A DNA stretch of 64,000 bases, from NCBI RefSeq assembly GCF_963970025.1, contig NZ_OZ018776.1:992001-1056000 (forward strand), in the 5' to 3' direction. Positions 1 through 9,036 of this stretch are shown piece by piece. A program made the translations under genes and the position numbers. The notes under the pieces were generated by a model. That model had not been told where the DNA came from and did no database searches. It worked only from the letters and a program-made list of their open reading frames with translations. How positions within the stretch are numbered: the stretch's first letter is position 1; every line of letters starts with the position of its first letter. Origin of the DNA: Rickettsia helvetica. Lineage in GTDB: Bacteria > Pseudomonadota > Alphaproteobacteria > Rickettsiales > Rickettsiaceae.

Positions 1-875
1 CGGCTAGAAAATTTTACGAGCAAGCAGCCAAATATTCTTTTACCTTTTATGGGCAGGTAGCAAATATTGAATTAAATAGGACAAAGTTAGTTTTGCCTCT
101 TATTCCCGTAATAACTTCTGAAGAAAGGAAAACTATAGAAAATAAAGAGATTATTAAAGCAATAAGGTTACTGGTTAAATATAATAAAAACCACTTAGCC
201 ATGATATATTCCAAAGAAGCTATTAAAAATACTAAAAGCCTTGCAGAAATTCAAATAATTGTGAATATTATTAAAGGATGTAATAATACCCATTATATGG
301 TTGATGTAGCAAAGATTGCCGCTCAAAATAATGCTTTTATTCCAGATTGTGCTTTTCCAACGCCTTATAATCTAGCAGGTTTGCCTATTTCATCCCATTT
401 AACTTACGGAATAATGAGGCAAGAGTCAGTCTTTGACCATAAGGCAGTGAGTTATGCAAACGCCATGGGGCTGATGCAGCTTATTAAAGATACTGCTTGT
501 GATACCGCAAAATCTATAAATATGAAATGTAATGTAGCAGATTTAACTAGGAATCCGGTATATAATATTAAGCTTGGTTCGCATTATTTCAAAAAACTAT
601 TAGATGATCATAAGGGATCCTATATTCTATCTATCGCTTCTTATAATGCTGGAAGTCATAAGGTAGTAAAATGGATCGATAGATTCGGTGATCCAAGGGA
701 TATAAAAGATACAAGAAAAATTATTGACTGGATTGAGTTAATACCGTATTCTCAAACTAGAGATTATGTTCAACGGGTACTTGAAAATATTCAAATTTAC
801 CGAACAATCTTGAATAAGAATAATAATTTATATTTTAAACGTGACTTACATGCTTGCGATATATCAAAAAGTTAA
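1..875 (+). CDS. slt: Soluble lytic murein transglycosylase, 5' end outside window
   Basis: The reading frame is open from base 3, so the gene enters from the left edge; a TTG at 93 lies inside the frame and is not the start. About 290 C-terminal residues are visible. They hold the goose-lysozyme-like SLT domain: the catalytic glutamate in RQES (codon at 423), the AMGLMQL motif and the SYNAG motif. Enzymes of this family cleave the MurNAc-GlcNAc bond of peptidoglycan in the periplasm, leaving 1,6-anhydro ends. The last residues contain no repeat-derived tail. Family assignment is secure; the missing N-terminal alpha-superhelical part cannot be judged. Confidence 0.93.
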   Translation, partial: ARKFYEQAAKYSFTFYGQVANIELNRTKLVLPLIPVITSEERKTIENKEIIKAIRLLVKYNKNHLAMIYSKEAIKNTKSLAEIQIIVNIIKGCNNTHYMVDVAKIAAQNNAFIPDCAFPTPYNLAGLPISSHLTYGIMRQESVFDHKAVSYANAMGLMQLIKDTACDTAKSINMKCNVADLTRNPVYNIKLGSHYFKKLLDDHKGSYILSIASYNAGSHKVVKWIDRFGDPRDIKDTRKIIDWIELIPYSQTRDYVQRVLENIQIYRTILNKNNNLYFKRDLHACDISKS

Positions 876-888
876 TTTTATTAATACT

Positions 889-916
889 TTGACATATGGT
901 AATATATAAGTATGAT
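889..916 (+). promoter_or_regulatory. Sigma-70-type promoter upstream of the 953 gene
   Basis: TTGACA at 889-894 and TATGAT at 911-916 are separated by 16 bases, a near-consensus pair lying between the slt stop and the next gene. It would give a leader of about 30 bases. The match is read directly from the sequence; activity is inferred. Confidence 0.6.
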
Positions 917-940
917 ACGGGAACTAAAAAAACATAAATT

Positions 941-949
941 AAGGAGGAG
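941..949 (+). promoter_or_regulatory. Strong ribosome binding site
   Basis: AAGGAGGAG lies a few bases before the ATG at 953, a near-perfect Shine-Dalgarno match. Most other genes in this window have weak sites, so it fixes this start and suggests efficient translation. Confidence 0.8.
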
Positions 950-952
950 ATT

Positions 953-1984
953 ATGAAAAAACATATAGAGCAATACCTTAAAAAGCAACGTAATGATATA
1001 GATACTCAAGTAAAGAAATATAAACAAGAACTTGATGCAATTGGCATTAAATATGACCATAAATCTGCACATGTTGAAGTTCCAAATCATGCTATTGGCG
1101 GGTTTGAATATTTTAAATGGGATTGGATGACAAGCACTACGGGTAGTCATTCGGAAATAGTACCAATATTTAAGGATATAGTAAGAACTTTAAAAGAAGC
1201 TAAAAGTAACCCAGCCCAGTATGAAAACTTAGTATCTAACTTGGATGCTAGTACTAAAAATGCACTTGATGCTACTATTAAGAGTAATAATATTACTGTA
1301 CCGATACAAGACACTAATAAGTTAATAGCGGAAATATTAACAGGAATGCAAATATGGTTAGATACAAAAAGTCATATTCCTCTAGAACTTAAGCAAAAAT
1401 TCTTAGAGTTAGGTTCTAATAATTTAGAAGAGTTTATAGAAAGTGCTTCTAATAAATTTAACAATAAATGGATCGTTAAAGAATTTATTAATAATGCTTT
1501 TATACCACCTAGAGAGGAAAGTAACAAATATCTAGCTGATAGTGGTTGTGATTTAGCTGAACAGCTATGGACTAAAATAGAAAACCTTAGAATGAGCGAA
1601 AATTCAACTGATGCATCTGAAGATGATGAAATATCAGATGCTTCGGCGAATAAACTTGGAGATAAAGTAACGCTTACTAATGGTGCTAAATTTGAAGTTA
1701 AGTCTATTCTGAAATGTCTATCTGATAAAGGTTTTATGGATATGATTTTAAAAGAAGTGCCATATAATACTCGTGAACCGCTAGAAAAAGAAATAGCATT
1801 ACAGTTTGTATATAATAATATACAGGAAGGTCGTATCGATAAATCAAGCACTGTTAATATGATTAATTCTTTTGGTAATGCATCAACCTTATTAAGTTGG
1901 TTTGTAGAATATAGCGATCTTAATATTGATGAAATAAAAGCTAAAGAAGTAGAGATTACAGGCGGTGATTCTTATTTAGACTAG
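953..1984 (+). CDS. Rickettsia-type protein of unknown function
   Basis: A 343-residue soluble protein that I cannot assign to a characterised family. It starts with a lysine- and glutamine-rich amphipathic helix (about residues 1-30), has no signal peptide or membrane segment, and carries an acidic serine/aspartate-rich linker near residues 217-232 that divides it into a larger N-terminal part and a mainly helical C-terminal part. The start is fixed by a consensus ribosome site, and a near-consensus promoter precedes it, so it is probably well expressed as a single gene. Its codon use and AT-rich composition look native. Lack of any recognisable fold plus strong expression signals make an effector or host-interaction role possible, but nothing in the sequence demonstrates it. 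Confidence 0.85.
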   Translation: MKKHIEQYLKKQRNDIDTQVKKYKQELDAIGIKYDHKSAHVEVPNHAIGGFEYFKWDWMTSTTGSHSEIVPIFKDIVRTLKEAKSNPAQYENLVSNLDASTKNALDATIKSNNITVPIQDTNKLIAEILTGMQIWLDTKSHIPLELKQKFLELGSNNLEEFIESASNKFNNKWIVKEFINNAFIPPREESNKYLADSGCDLAEQLWTKIENLRMSENSTDASEDDEISDASANKLGDKVTLTNGAKFEVKSILKCLSDKGFMDMILKEVPYNTREPLEKEIALQFVYNNIQEGRIDKSSTVNMINSFGNASTLLSWFVEYSDLNIDEIKAKEVEITGGDSYLD

Positions 1985-2011
1985 TTTTTTAATATTGTTC
2001 TCGTTTCTTAT

Positions 2012-2172
2012 GTCATTCCCGCGAAAGCGGGAATCTAAATTTTTCCAGTGTTATACCGTGGCTTGTACCTGTGGTGTCCACAAATAATATTTTTATTTGG
2101 ATACCGTGGTCAAGCGAACTAGGTGACATTTGACATTAAAGGTTACTGGATTCCCGCCTTCGCGGGAATGAC
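2012..2172. repeat. Nested palindromic elements
   Basis: An outer pair of arms, CATTCCCGCGAAAGCGGGAATC at the left and its inverted counterpart at the right, encloses a second element of the CATACCGTGG / GGATACCGTGGTCAAG type (about 2052-2120). This looks like one palindromic element inserted into another. It lies between the 953 gene and ldcA and ends 19 bases before the chosen ldcA start. Confidence 0.75.
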
Positions 2173-2191
2173 ACAAAACAAATTATCTTCC

Positions 2192-3139
2192 ATGATTCTT
2201 AACAATTTATCTTTACTAATAATATTATTCTTTTCAATATCAGCTTTTTCTGCTGGCCATAGTCTAAAAAATATCCCTATTACTGTTGTTGCTCCGGCAA
2301 CAGGTGCTGATAATAAGACTTTATCGGATTTAAAAAATATTAACGGACTAAATTTACAGATTCCCTATAAGTGTTTTGTCAAAGGCAAGTTACCATTTCT
2401 TGCAAGTAGCGATGAAGTAAGGTTTCATTGCCTGCGGGATGCGTTATTTGATAAGTCTGATAATGTAGTATGGAGTTTACGAGGCGGTTACGGCTGTGCT
2501 AGAATAATTCCCGATTTACTAAAGTTATCAAAACCAAATAAAGAGAAATTCTTTATAGGGTATAGCGATATAACGGCTTTACATCTTGTTCTATCACAAG
2601 AATGGGGATGGAAAACTATTCACGGCAGTAATATAGCCGATCTCTTAAAGCCGGAAAAAGATCAAGGTAATTTTACCAAGCTTGCTGAAATATTAAAAGG
2701 TAAAGTAAAGCAGGTTACTATAGATAATTTAATGCCTCTTAACGATATAGCAAAATCAAGTGATCTTGTTAACGGCAAACTAACAGGCGGTAACTTAACT
2801 ATGCTGCAAACTAGTATAGGCACAAATTGGCAGATAAAAACTAAAGGCAAAATTCTTTTTTTAGAAGATGTGAATATAGTTGCTTTTAGATTAGATCGTG
2901 AGCTTTTGCACTTAAAGCAAGCAGGGTTGCTTGAGGATGTTAAGGCTATAATATTTGGTTCATTTGATAAAGATTCTGAAAACACAATGTTAGTGCTTCA
3001 TAATTTTGCAGATAGTTTAGATGTACCGGTATTTAAAACAAATAGATTCGGTCATGAAAAAATTAACGATCCGATTATTTATAATACGGATAGTAAGATT
3101 ATTAAAAATAAAGGATTTAAGTTAGTGATGAGGTTGTAA
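2192..3139 (+). CDS. ldcA: LD-carboxypeptidase, peptidase family S66
   Basis: The 315-residue product belongs to the S66 family, which removes the terminal D-alanine from muropeptide tetrapeptides during peptidoglycan recycling (MccF-type members cleave related amide bonds). The nucleophile elbow GYSDITAL, the SLRGGYG motif just before it, the LFLEDVN segment with the catalytic glutamate and the FGHEKINDP segment with the catalytic histidine are all present. I place the start at the ATG that begins MILNNLSLLIILFF, a plausible signal peptide. The frame stays open upstream to 2123 only because it reads through a palindromic repeat. A signal peptide would put the enzyme in the periplasm, whereas classical LdcA is cytoplasmic. 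Confidence 0.85.
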   Translation: MILNNLSLLIILFFSISAFSAGHSLKNIPITVVAPATGADNKTLSDLKNINGLNLQIPYKCFVKGKLPFLASSDEVRFHCLRDALFDKSDNVVWSLRGGYGCARIIPDLLKLSKPNKEKFFIGYSDITALHLVLSQEWGWKTIHGSNIADLLKPEKDQGNFTKLAEILKGKVKQVTIDNLMPLNDIAKSSDLVNGKLTGGNLTMLQTSIGTNWQIKTKGKILFLEDVNIVAFRLDRELLHLKQAGLLEDVKAIIFGSFDKDSENTMLVLHNFADSLDVPVFKTNRFGHEKINDPIIYNTDSKIIKNKGFKLVMRL

Positions 3140-3179
3140 ACGCTATTGCGAGCAAGCATTGCCCGCGTGGACACCACCT

Positions 3180-3300
3180 CGTCATTGCAAGCGACTGAAA
3201 GGAGCGTGGCAATCCAGAAAATAATTAAAAAAAATGCTAAAAATTAGCATTTTTTACTGGATTGCTTCGTCAAAACTTACAGTTTTTCCTCGCAATGACG
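3180..3300. repeat. Palindromic element (GTCATTGCGAG family)
   Basis: It opens with GTCATTGCAAGCG and closes with CTCGCAATGACG, with inner arms GGCAATCCAG and CTGGATTGC. The centre (about 3226-3256) is an AT-rich hairpin built on AATGCTAAAAATTAGCATT with flanking A and T runs. It fills the gap between two convergent genes, where such a hairpin could end transcription from both sides. Confidence 0.85.
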
Positions 3301-3316
3301 TTTTTTACAGTTAACT

Positions 3317-5929
3317 CTACCTACTCAAATGTAAATAATCATTATATTTTGATAAATTCAAATCATAAGAAAAGAACTTATTTATAATATAGTGTTCAAG
3401 TAATTTTACTAATCCTGCTTTATGTCTATTTAAAGTCTCGATGCTTAAAGCTATTTCCGTCGTTTGTATGTAGGGATCGGTACTAGTTATTTTTACGTAG
3501 GCAATAGTAATATTGTTATTCATAACTGGATTCCCGCTTTCGCGGGAATGACATAAAAGGGACAGAGAATTACATTCCGTAAATCCGTTTTCTAGTAACA
3601 TCAAACTTTCTATGATAAGTTGCGGAGAAAGTCCAAGCTCTATTTCTTTCTTAGTCGGAATAGCACCGGTTTTATAATCCAGTATAGTTATATTGTTTGA
3701 TTTATTAATTTCAATTCGGTCAGCTATACCGATTATTTTTATATCTTGATCTGCAATATTTAAGCATAATTCTCCTTTAACCTCAAAATAGATTTCTTTG
3801 CAGTTTTTTCGGCGTTCTATATCAAATAAAATAAAAGCTTTGCTGAAAGCCGTGAGTTTTATTTGCCAAGTTTTTTTTGTATAGGTTGGTAAAATAGTGC
3901 TATATAAAATATGATTACCGATATTTATTAAAGCATTTTGTTTATCAAGCAAATTTAAATTAATATATTGTTTGTCGTAATTTTTAGAATATTCCTCTAA
4001 AACTTTATGAATAAAATTACCGAAATCCGATATTTTAGGCTCTTCCCATATATTATCTTTTTTACGTAGTCCAAGAATTTTCTTAGCATAAAAACCGTAT
4101 GGGTTTCTTATTAATGTTTCTATGTCGGTTACTGATAAGACGCTTGGGAAAAATGTACTGAGGATTGCTTTGTCATCCCGCGACTTGATCGCGGGATCCA
4201 GAAAAATATTGCCACTTTTATTAATCGCATGGATACCGTGGTCAAGCCACGGTATGACATACTTAAGTTGCAGCTTCAAAAATAAATTACTCGGCACTGA
4301 CCACTTCCCATCATATTTTTTAGCATTCAGTATAACTATTTGTTTATTTTGTAGAAATAAATTGAAGTAATCTGAATATAGAGTAGGGGTGATTTCATCG
4401 TAATCTATATTTAGTATCTGCAAGGCTTTCTTGCTAAGCCATGGGTGAGCTTTAGCGGTAGGGGTCCAATTTTCATTATTAAAATGCGGTAATATAATTA
4501 AGTTAAATTCACATAATACTAAATCTTCCGGTGATCCTATAATAATATTGGCAGAGTCGGTATTTTTGTAATATTTGATATTAGAAAGTAGAAAAGAGAA
4601 AATTTTAGGAAAATCCTTTTTATCCGTTAAATTTATATGTTTACTATATGCGGTTAAATTTGTTAAAAACTCAAGTAGTTCTGTTCCTCCTTCTTGTTCC
4701 CAAATAGTAGGCAAAAGTTTTTCAGCTATTTCTTTAGTTAAGGTTAGAATAGCTTGTATATTATGTAGAGTATCGGTAAATAAAATATCTATTAAGTTAC
4801 GGCAATACTCCTTTGTATCCTCGTTATCAAATTGTAATTGCAATAAATATTTTGGTGAGGATATAAAACGGTTTTTATTAGATAGCATTAACTCTAATTT
4901 TTGTACGGTAGGGCAGTTAATTAAAGGATTTTTAAGTAATAAAAATAGAAGTTTTAAATCAAAATTATTACATAATATTTTAATAATGGAAGTTAGTAAT
5001 TCGCTGATATTAGTAAGCCTTAAGTCATTACCTAGTAGATCTTCATATTTATAGTCAATTGATTTGGACTTTCCTACATCGTCACTCGTTGCTCTCCTAT
5101 TAGTTATAGGTTTTGCTTCTCGCTCCTTGTATGTAAATCCAACTGAATTGACTATATCTAAAAAATTACAATATGCTCTTTTAAGCTTATTATTATCTGT
5201 AACGATTGCAATCCGTTTATCTTTATTACGGCTACATATATAGGCTATTTGTGTAGCTTCTTCATAAATGTCATTAGGTTCATGATAAGATATACCATCG
5301 CTAATCTGCTTGGAGGCTGGGTTATAGTGAATTATGTAATCCTTTAATTCTTCTTCAAATCTTTTTAAAAAAACATTAGGCTTGAATATTCCGGCGAGTA
5401 TTACCTGCTTATGCCCCTTTTTTATTTTTATTATTTCTTCTTGTAATAGCTTTAATTTATAAACTGCTTTAGTTTGTTTTTGAGTAAACGATATTTCTTC
5501 TTGCCATCTTAAAAAGCAATATTCTAGAAATTTATAAATCTTTTGCCAATAGTTAGAATTGTTATAGACTTCAATTAATTTTATGTCGATATTATTGATT
5601 ATAAGGTCATTAAACAATTTTCTTAGAATTTCTGCAGCTTTTAACGATTCATTTTTATTAAAGGGTAATTCTTTATATTCAGTAATTATTTTTGATATAA
5701 TAAGAAGTTCTTCTATTTTAGATACATAATCCGAATCGGTTTTTTTTGCAATAAGAGAATTAAAAGGAATAATGATAGGTAATTTAATTTTATATTTATC
5801 GGTTAAAATCTTTTTTAATTCTAGGCATGAGAAATTATTAGGCAATATTATTTGAACTTCTGTACCTTTACCTAATTTATCAATGATATACTCAGCAAAA
5901 CTTTTCAAAAAAGAATAATCAGCAGCCAT
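3317..5929 (-). CDS. addB: AddB-type double-strand break repair nuclease/helicase subunit
   Basis: An 870-residue protein with the layout of alphaproteobacterial AddB: a degenerate helicase-like N-terminal region and a C-terminal PD-(D/E)XK nuclease domain with the LDYKTGAIP motif. AddB works with AddA to resect DNA ends for RecA loading. Two palindromic elements are translated in frame: one near residues 557-587 (IPWLDHGI ... KSRDDKAI) and a short one near residues 792-801 (CHSRESGNPVM), the second within the nuclease half. The frame is intact throughout, so the inserts are tolerated or lie in surface loops. The start is the ATG giving MAADYSFLK. No addA is in the window. Confidence 0.8.
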   Translation of the reverse strand: MAADYSFLKSFAEYIIDKLGKGTEVQIILPNNFSCLELKKILTDKYKIKLPIIIPFNSLIAKKTDSDYVSKIEELLIISKIITEYKELPFNKNESLKAAEILRKLFNDLIINNIDIKLIEVYNNSNYWQKIYKFLEYCFLRWQEEISFTQKQTKAVYKLKLLQEEIIKIKKGHKQVILAGIFKPNVFLKRFEEELKDYIIHYNPASKQISDGISYHEPNDIYEEATQIAYICSRNKDKRIAIVTDNNKLKRAYCNFLDIVNSVGFTYKEREAKPITNRRATSDDVGKSKSIDYKYEDLLGNDLRLTNISELLTSIIKILCNNFDLKLLFLLLKNPLINCPTVQKLELMLSNKNRFISSPKYLLQLQFDNEDTKEYCRNLIDILFTDTLHNIQAILTLTKEIAEKLLPTIWEQEGGTELLEFLTNLTAYSKHINLTDKKDFPKIFSFLLSNIKYYKNTDSANIIIGSPEDLVLCEFNLIILPHFNNENWTPTAKAHPWLSKKALQILNIDYDEITPTLYSDYFNLFLQNKQIVILNAKKYDGKWSVPSNLFLKLQLKYVIPWLDHGIHAINKSGNIFLDPAIKSRDDKAILSTFFPSVLSVTDIETLIRNPYGFYAKKILGLRKKDNIWEEPKISDFGNFIHKVLEEYSKNYDKQYINLNLLDKQNALINIGNHILYSTILPTYTKKTWQIKLTAFSKAFILFDIERRKNCKEIYFEVKGELCLNIADQDIKIIGIADRIEINKSNNITILDYKTGAIPTKKEIELGLSPQLIIESLMLLENGFTECNSLSLLCHSRESGNPVMNNNITIAYVKITSTDPYIQTTEIALSIETLNRHKAGLVKLLEHYIINKFFSYDLNLSKYNDYLHLSR
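3526..3553. repeat. Short palindromic arm inside addB
   Basis: GGATTCCCGC-TTTC-GCGGGAATGAC is the closed-up form of the outer element seen at 2012-2172. It adds about nine residues to AddB without breaking the frame. Confidence 0.7.
4172..4258. repeat. Palindromic element (CATACCGTGG family) inside addB
   Basis: GTCATCCCGCGACTTGATCG at the left pairs with GGTCAAGCCACGGTATGAC at the right. The element is a multiple of three in effect and is translated as part of AddB. Confidence 0.85.
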
Positions 5930-6080
5930 AAATAATGTTTTTTACGATAATATAGCAGATCAAAGGTCCGAAACAAATCTTATTTAAAACGATAATAGTA
6001 CAATAAATAATATTTGATTATTAGTTTCTTATTAAGTATCTTAAAATATATTAATTTAAATTTTATAAATAAGGTATCAT

Positions 6081-6478
6081 ATGAAAATTTTTATTATATT
6101 ATTTACTATTATAGTCTCTATAACATCAATGCTAATAATTTAAACTCACATATAGCTTATTGTGATAATATACAAGTAGAACAACAAGAAGATTTAGTAA
6201 TACAAAAATTAGTTAAACTATTTGCGGCTGAAACAAATTGTATTATTAGCGGCTGTTTACAACAATGGGATGTGCAAGATAATCGGGTAAAATATTCAAT
6301 TGCTTGGCAAGAACAGTGTGGACCTGTAATTTATGGTCAAGTATCAACTAGGAGACAATGGTAGAGGTTCTACTTTCGTATGTGAACGCTCTCTAAAAAT
6401 TCCGTATGTTGTTGGCCGCTTGGATATGAATATAATAAAGCGTTTGTAATATGTTCATCTGATAATATTGAAAACTAA
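6081..6478 (+). pseudogene. Decayed small secreted protein
   Basis: ATG at 6081, preceded by AAGG, opens a signal-peptide-like start (MKIFIILFTIIVSITS). The rest is recovered only by changing frame three times: into frame 2 near 6135 (NLNSHIAYCDN... to GPVIYGQ), into frame 0 near 6342 (YQLGDNGRGSTFVCERS) and back into frame 2 near 6422 (GYEYNKAFVICSSDNIEN, stop at 6476). The joined product would be about 130 residues with several cysteines, suggesting a small exported disulfide protein. I do not recognise the family. The longest open piece (from 6014) is an artefact of reading across the first frameshift. Confidence 0.6.
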
Positions 6479-6481
6479 TAT

Positions 6482-7210
6482 TTACTTACTAGCTTTTATG
6501 AATTCTTTAAATAATTCTAAATCTACTCCATTATCGTTAAGATATTCAGGATGCCATTGAACGCCGATAACAAATTTATGTTTCGTTGATTCAATGGCTT
6601 CAATTATACCGTCTTCTGCTTTTGCAGATACAATAAGATCATTACCAACTTGTTTAACAGCTTGGTGATGAGTCGAATTAACCATAGTTTGTAGCTGATT
6701 ATTAGCTATTCTAGCAAGTTTAGTATTGGCTTCTATATTAATTGCATGCGAAACTGTGTTTTTAGGCGAAGGTTGTGTATGATTAATTACAGTTTCAATA
6801 TAATCAGGAATATGTTTAATAAGCATACCCTTAAAAATAACGTTTAATAGCTGCATACCTCGGCATATACCTAAAACAGGAATATCTCTCTCTAATGCTT
6901 TCTTTAAAACTAATATCTCAAAATTATCACGTTCTTCATTGGAAATGACTACATCTTCGGCATATTCCGGTTCATAAAATTTAGGATGTATATCCTCATC
7001 ACCGCCTGGAATTACAACACCGTCAAGAAGATTTATAAGCCGATCTATTGTATTACTTTGATAAGGTAATAATAGCGGTACACCGCCGGCTGCAATAATC
7101 GCATCGGTATAGTTTCTTCGCAAGGCGTACCATGGAAAAGCAGCGTAAGTATATTTTTCACAATTTTGAGCTAAATCAGGTGTAACACCTATTATCGGTT
7201 TTTTATACAT
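6482..7210 (-). CDS. Class I glutamine amidotransferase, gamma-glutamyl-GABA hydrolase family
   Basis: A 242-residue cytoplasmic enzyme of the PuuD-like class I glutamine amidotransferase family. The nucleophile is Cys116 in GICRGMQ; the partner His220 and Glu222 lie in QWHPEYL, completing the triad. PuuD hydrolyses gamma-glutamyl-GABA in putrescine breakdown, but the window holds no other put or puu gene, so the natural substrate in this organism is uncertain. It stands alone, separated from coxA by a palindromic element. Confidence 0.85.
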   Translation of the reverse strand: MYKKPIIGVTPDLAQNCEKYTYAAFPWYALRRNYTDAIIAAGGVPLLLPYQSNTIDRLINLLDGVVIPGGDEDIHPKFYEPEYAEDVVISNEERDNFEILVLKKALERDIPVLGICRGMQLLNVIFKGMLIKHIPDYIETVINHTQPSPKNTVSHAINIEANTKLARIANNQLQTMVNSTHHQAVKQVGNDLIVSAKAEDGIIEAIESTKHKFVIGVQWHPEYLNDNGVDLELFKEFIKASK

Positions 7211-7278
7211 TTTATTATCGTTTTACTATTTTTCTGTCAGCTATGTCATTCCTGCGTGGATCAGAAAATGTGTTCGGT

Positions 7279-7377
7279 GTCATACCGTGGCTTGACCACG
7301 GTATCTAAAAAACAATTTAAAATACTAATAATATTAGTATTTTAAGCTGGACCCCGTGATCAAGTCATGGGGTTGAC
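7279..7377. repeat. Palindromic element (CATACCGTGG family)
   Basis: Left arm GTCATACCGTGGCTTGACC, right arm GTGATCAAGTCATGGGG, with a central AAAATACTAATAATATTAGTATTTT hairpin (about 7318-7344). It lies just after the coxA stop and may act as its terminator. Confidence 0.8.
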
Positions 7378-7432
7378 AGTGGGAAAAATAATCCATGCAA
7401 TAACATCTCCGTAGGAATTACATATAATATAT

Positions 7433-9031
7433 TTACTCCTCAATATGCGGTGGTGTTTCAAAAGTGTGGAACGGCAGTGGTGAGGTAAGTGTCCACTCTA
7501 ACGTATCAGCTCCATCGCCCCAAGGATTATTTGGGCAGTCTTTACCGTATTTTAGCGTGTAGAAAACGATAAACACAAAATAAAGAGCAGCTACCATAGA
7601 GATACCTGCTCCTATCGATGACACCATATTCCAGCCGGCGAAAGCTTCAGGATAGTCCGGTATTCTTCTTGGCATGCCCGCAAGACCTAAGAAATGCTGC
7701 GGGAAGAAAGTTAAATTAACGCCTATAAAGGTAATCCAAAAATGGATTTTGCCTAAAATTTCTGGATATTGTTTACCGGATATTTTGCCGAACCAATAAT
7801 AAAAGCCTGCAAATGCCGTAAATAAAGCACCGAGCGACATCGTATAATGGAAATGTGCAACAACATAATATGTATCGTGCAGAACTCTATCAAGTGCCGA
7901 ATTTGATAGGATTATGCCGGTTACGCCGCCAATCGTGAATAATATAATAAATCCTATCGAAAATAACATAGGAGTTGGGAATGTAATCGAGCCGCCCCAC
8001 ATAGTCGCTATCCAGCTAAATATTTTAATGCCCGTTGGAACTGCTATAATCATCGTTCCGGCAGTGAAATATATAAGTGCATTATAAGAAAGTCCGACTG
8101 TAAACATATGGTGAGCCCATACGATAAATCCGACGAAACCGATTATTACCATAGCTCCAACCATACCTTGATAGCCGAATATAGGTTTGCGTGAAAAAGT
8201 TGAAATAACCTGACTTACTATACCAAAGCCCGGAAGTATTACGATATATACTTCAGGATGACCGAAAAACCAAAATAGATGCTGAAATAATACAGGATCA
8301 CCGCCGCCGTCAGGCTTAAAGAAAGTAGTGCCAAAGTTACGATCGGTAAGTAGCATAGTAATAGCTCCACCAAGTACCGGCATAGCAAGAATTATTAGAA
8401 ATGCGGTAACTAATATAGACCAAACGAATAACGGCATCTTAAAAAGCCCCATTCCTGGAGCTCTCATATTAAAGATAGTAACAATTAAGTTAATTGATCC
8501 GAGGATTGACGATAGGCCGGTTAAATGTAAACTGAAAATAGTCATATCGACTGCTGCTCCCGGGTGCCCGCTCAAATTACTTAAAGGAGGGTAGAGCGTC
8601 CAGCCCGTTCCCGGTCCGCCGTCAACAAAAGCCGATCCTATAAGTAAGGGAAAAGCAGAAACTAATAACCAAAAACTGATATTGTTAAGGCGTGGAAATG
8701 CCATATCGGGAGCCCCGATTAATAGAGGTACAAAATAGTTACCAAAACCACCAAACAAAGCCGGCATAATCATAAAGAATACCATAATAACCGCATGTGC
8801 CGTGATAAGCACGTTATACAGCTGGAAATCATGATTTAAGAAAGTGCCGCCGGGCATTGCAAGCTCTAACCTGAAAAGCAGTGAGAATAAACCGCCGACA
8901 ATTCCAGCAAAAACGGCAAATATGATATACATAATGCCGATATCTTTATGATTAGTAGAAAAAAGCCATCGCCTCCAACCGTGCGGGGGATGGTGGTCAT
9001 CGTGGTTTAGCTCGTTCGTAGTTATATCCAT
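7433..9031 (-). CDS. coxA: Cytochrome c oxidase subunit I
   Basis: The 532-residue catalytic subunit of the aa3-type oxidase in the inner membrane, where heme a, heme a3 and CuB reduce oxygen and drive proton pumping. Visible signatures are FGHPEVYIVILPGFG (CuB histidine and linked tyrosine), HDTYYVVAHFHY (CuB and heme ligands) and about twelve hydrophobic helices. Length is normal for alphaproteobacteria. It lies downstream of coxB on the same strand, but about 1.3 kb of accessory DNA separates them, so it may need its own promoter or readthrough. Confidence 0.97.
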   Translation of the reverse strand: MDITTNELNHDDHHPPHGWRRWLFSTNHKDIGIMYIIFAVFAGIVGGLFSLLFRLELAMPGGTFLNHDFQLYNVLITAHAVIMVFFMIMPALFGGFGNYFVPLLIGAPDMAFPRLNNISFWLLVSAFPLLIGSAFVDGGPGTGWTLYPPLSNLSGHPGAAVDMTIFSLHLTGLSSILGSINLIVTIFNMRAPGMGLFKMPLFVWSILVTAFLIILAMPVLGGAITMLLTDRNFGTTFFKPDGGGDPVLFQHLFWFFGHPEVYIVILPGFGIVSQVISTFSRKPIFGYQGMVGAMVIIGFVGFIVWAHHMFTVGLSYNALIYFTAGTMIIAVPTGIKIFSWIATMWGGSITFPTPMLFSIGFIILFTIGGVTGIILSNSALDRVLHDTYYVVAHFHYTMSLGALFTAFAGFYYWFGKISGKQYPEILGKIHFWITFIGVNLTFFPQHFLGLAGMPRRIPDYPEAFAGWNMVSSIGAGISMVAALYFVFIVFYTLKYGKDCPNNPWGDGADTLEWTLTSPLPFHTFETPPHIEE

Positions 9032-9036
9032 AATTA

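Noticed and set aside
881..1150. Minus-strand reading frame over the start of the 953 gene
   Set aside because: It overlaps a plus-strand gene with a consensus promoter and ribosome site and has a low-complexity hydrophobic composition; it is a shadow frame.
2123..2191. Upstream extension of ldcA
   Set aside because: The codons translate a palindromic element (WIPAFAGMT); a signal peptide starts at the ATG at 2192.
6014..6080. Upstream start for the 6081 gene
   Set aside because: The frame only appears long because it runs past a frameshift; the signal peptide and AAGG site belong to the ATG at 6081.
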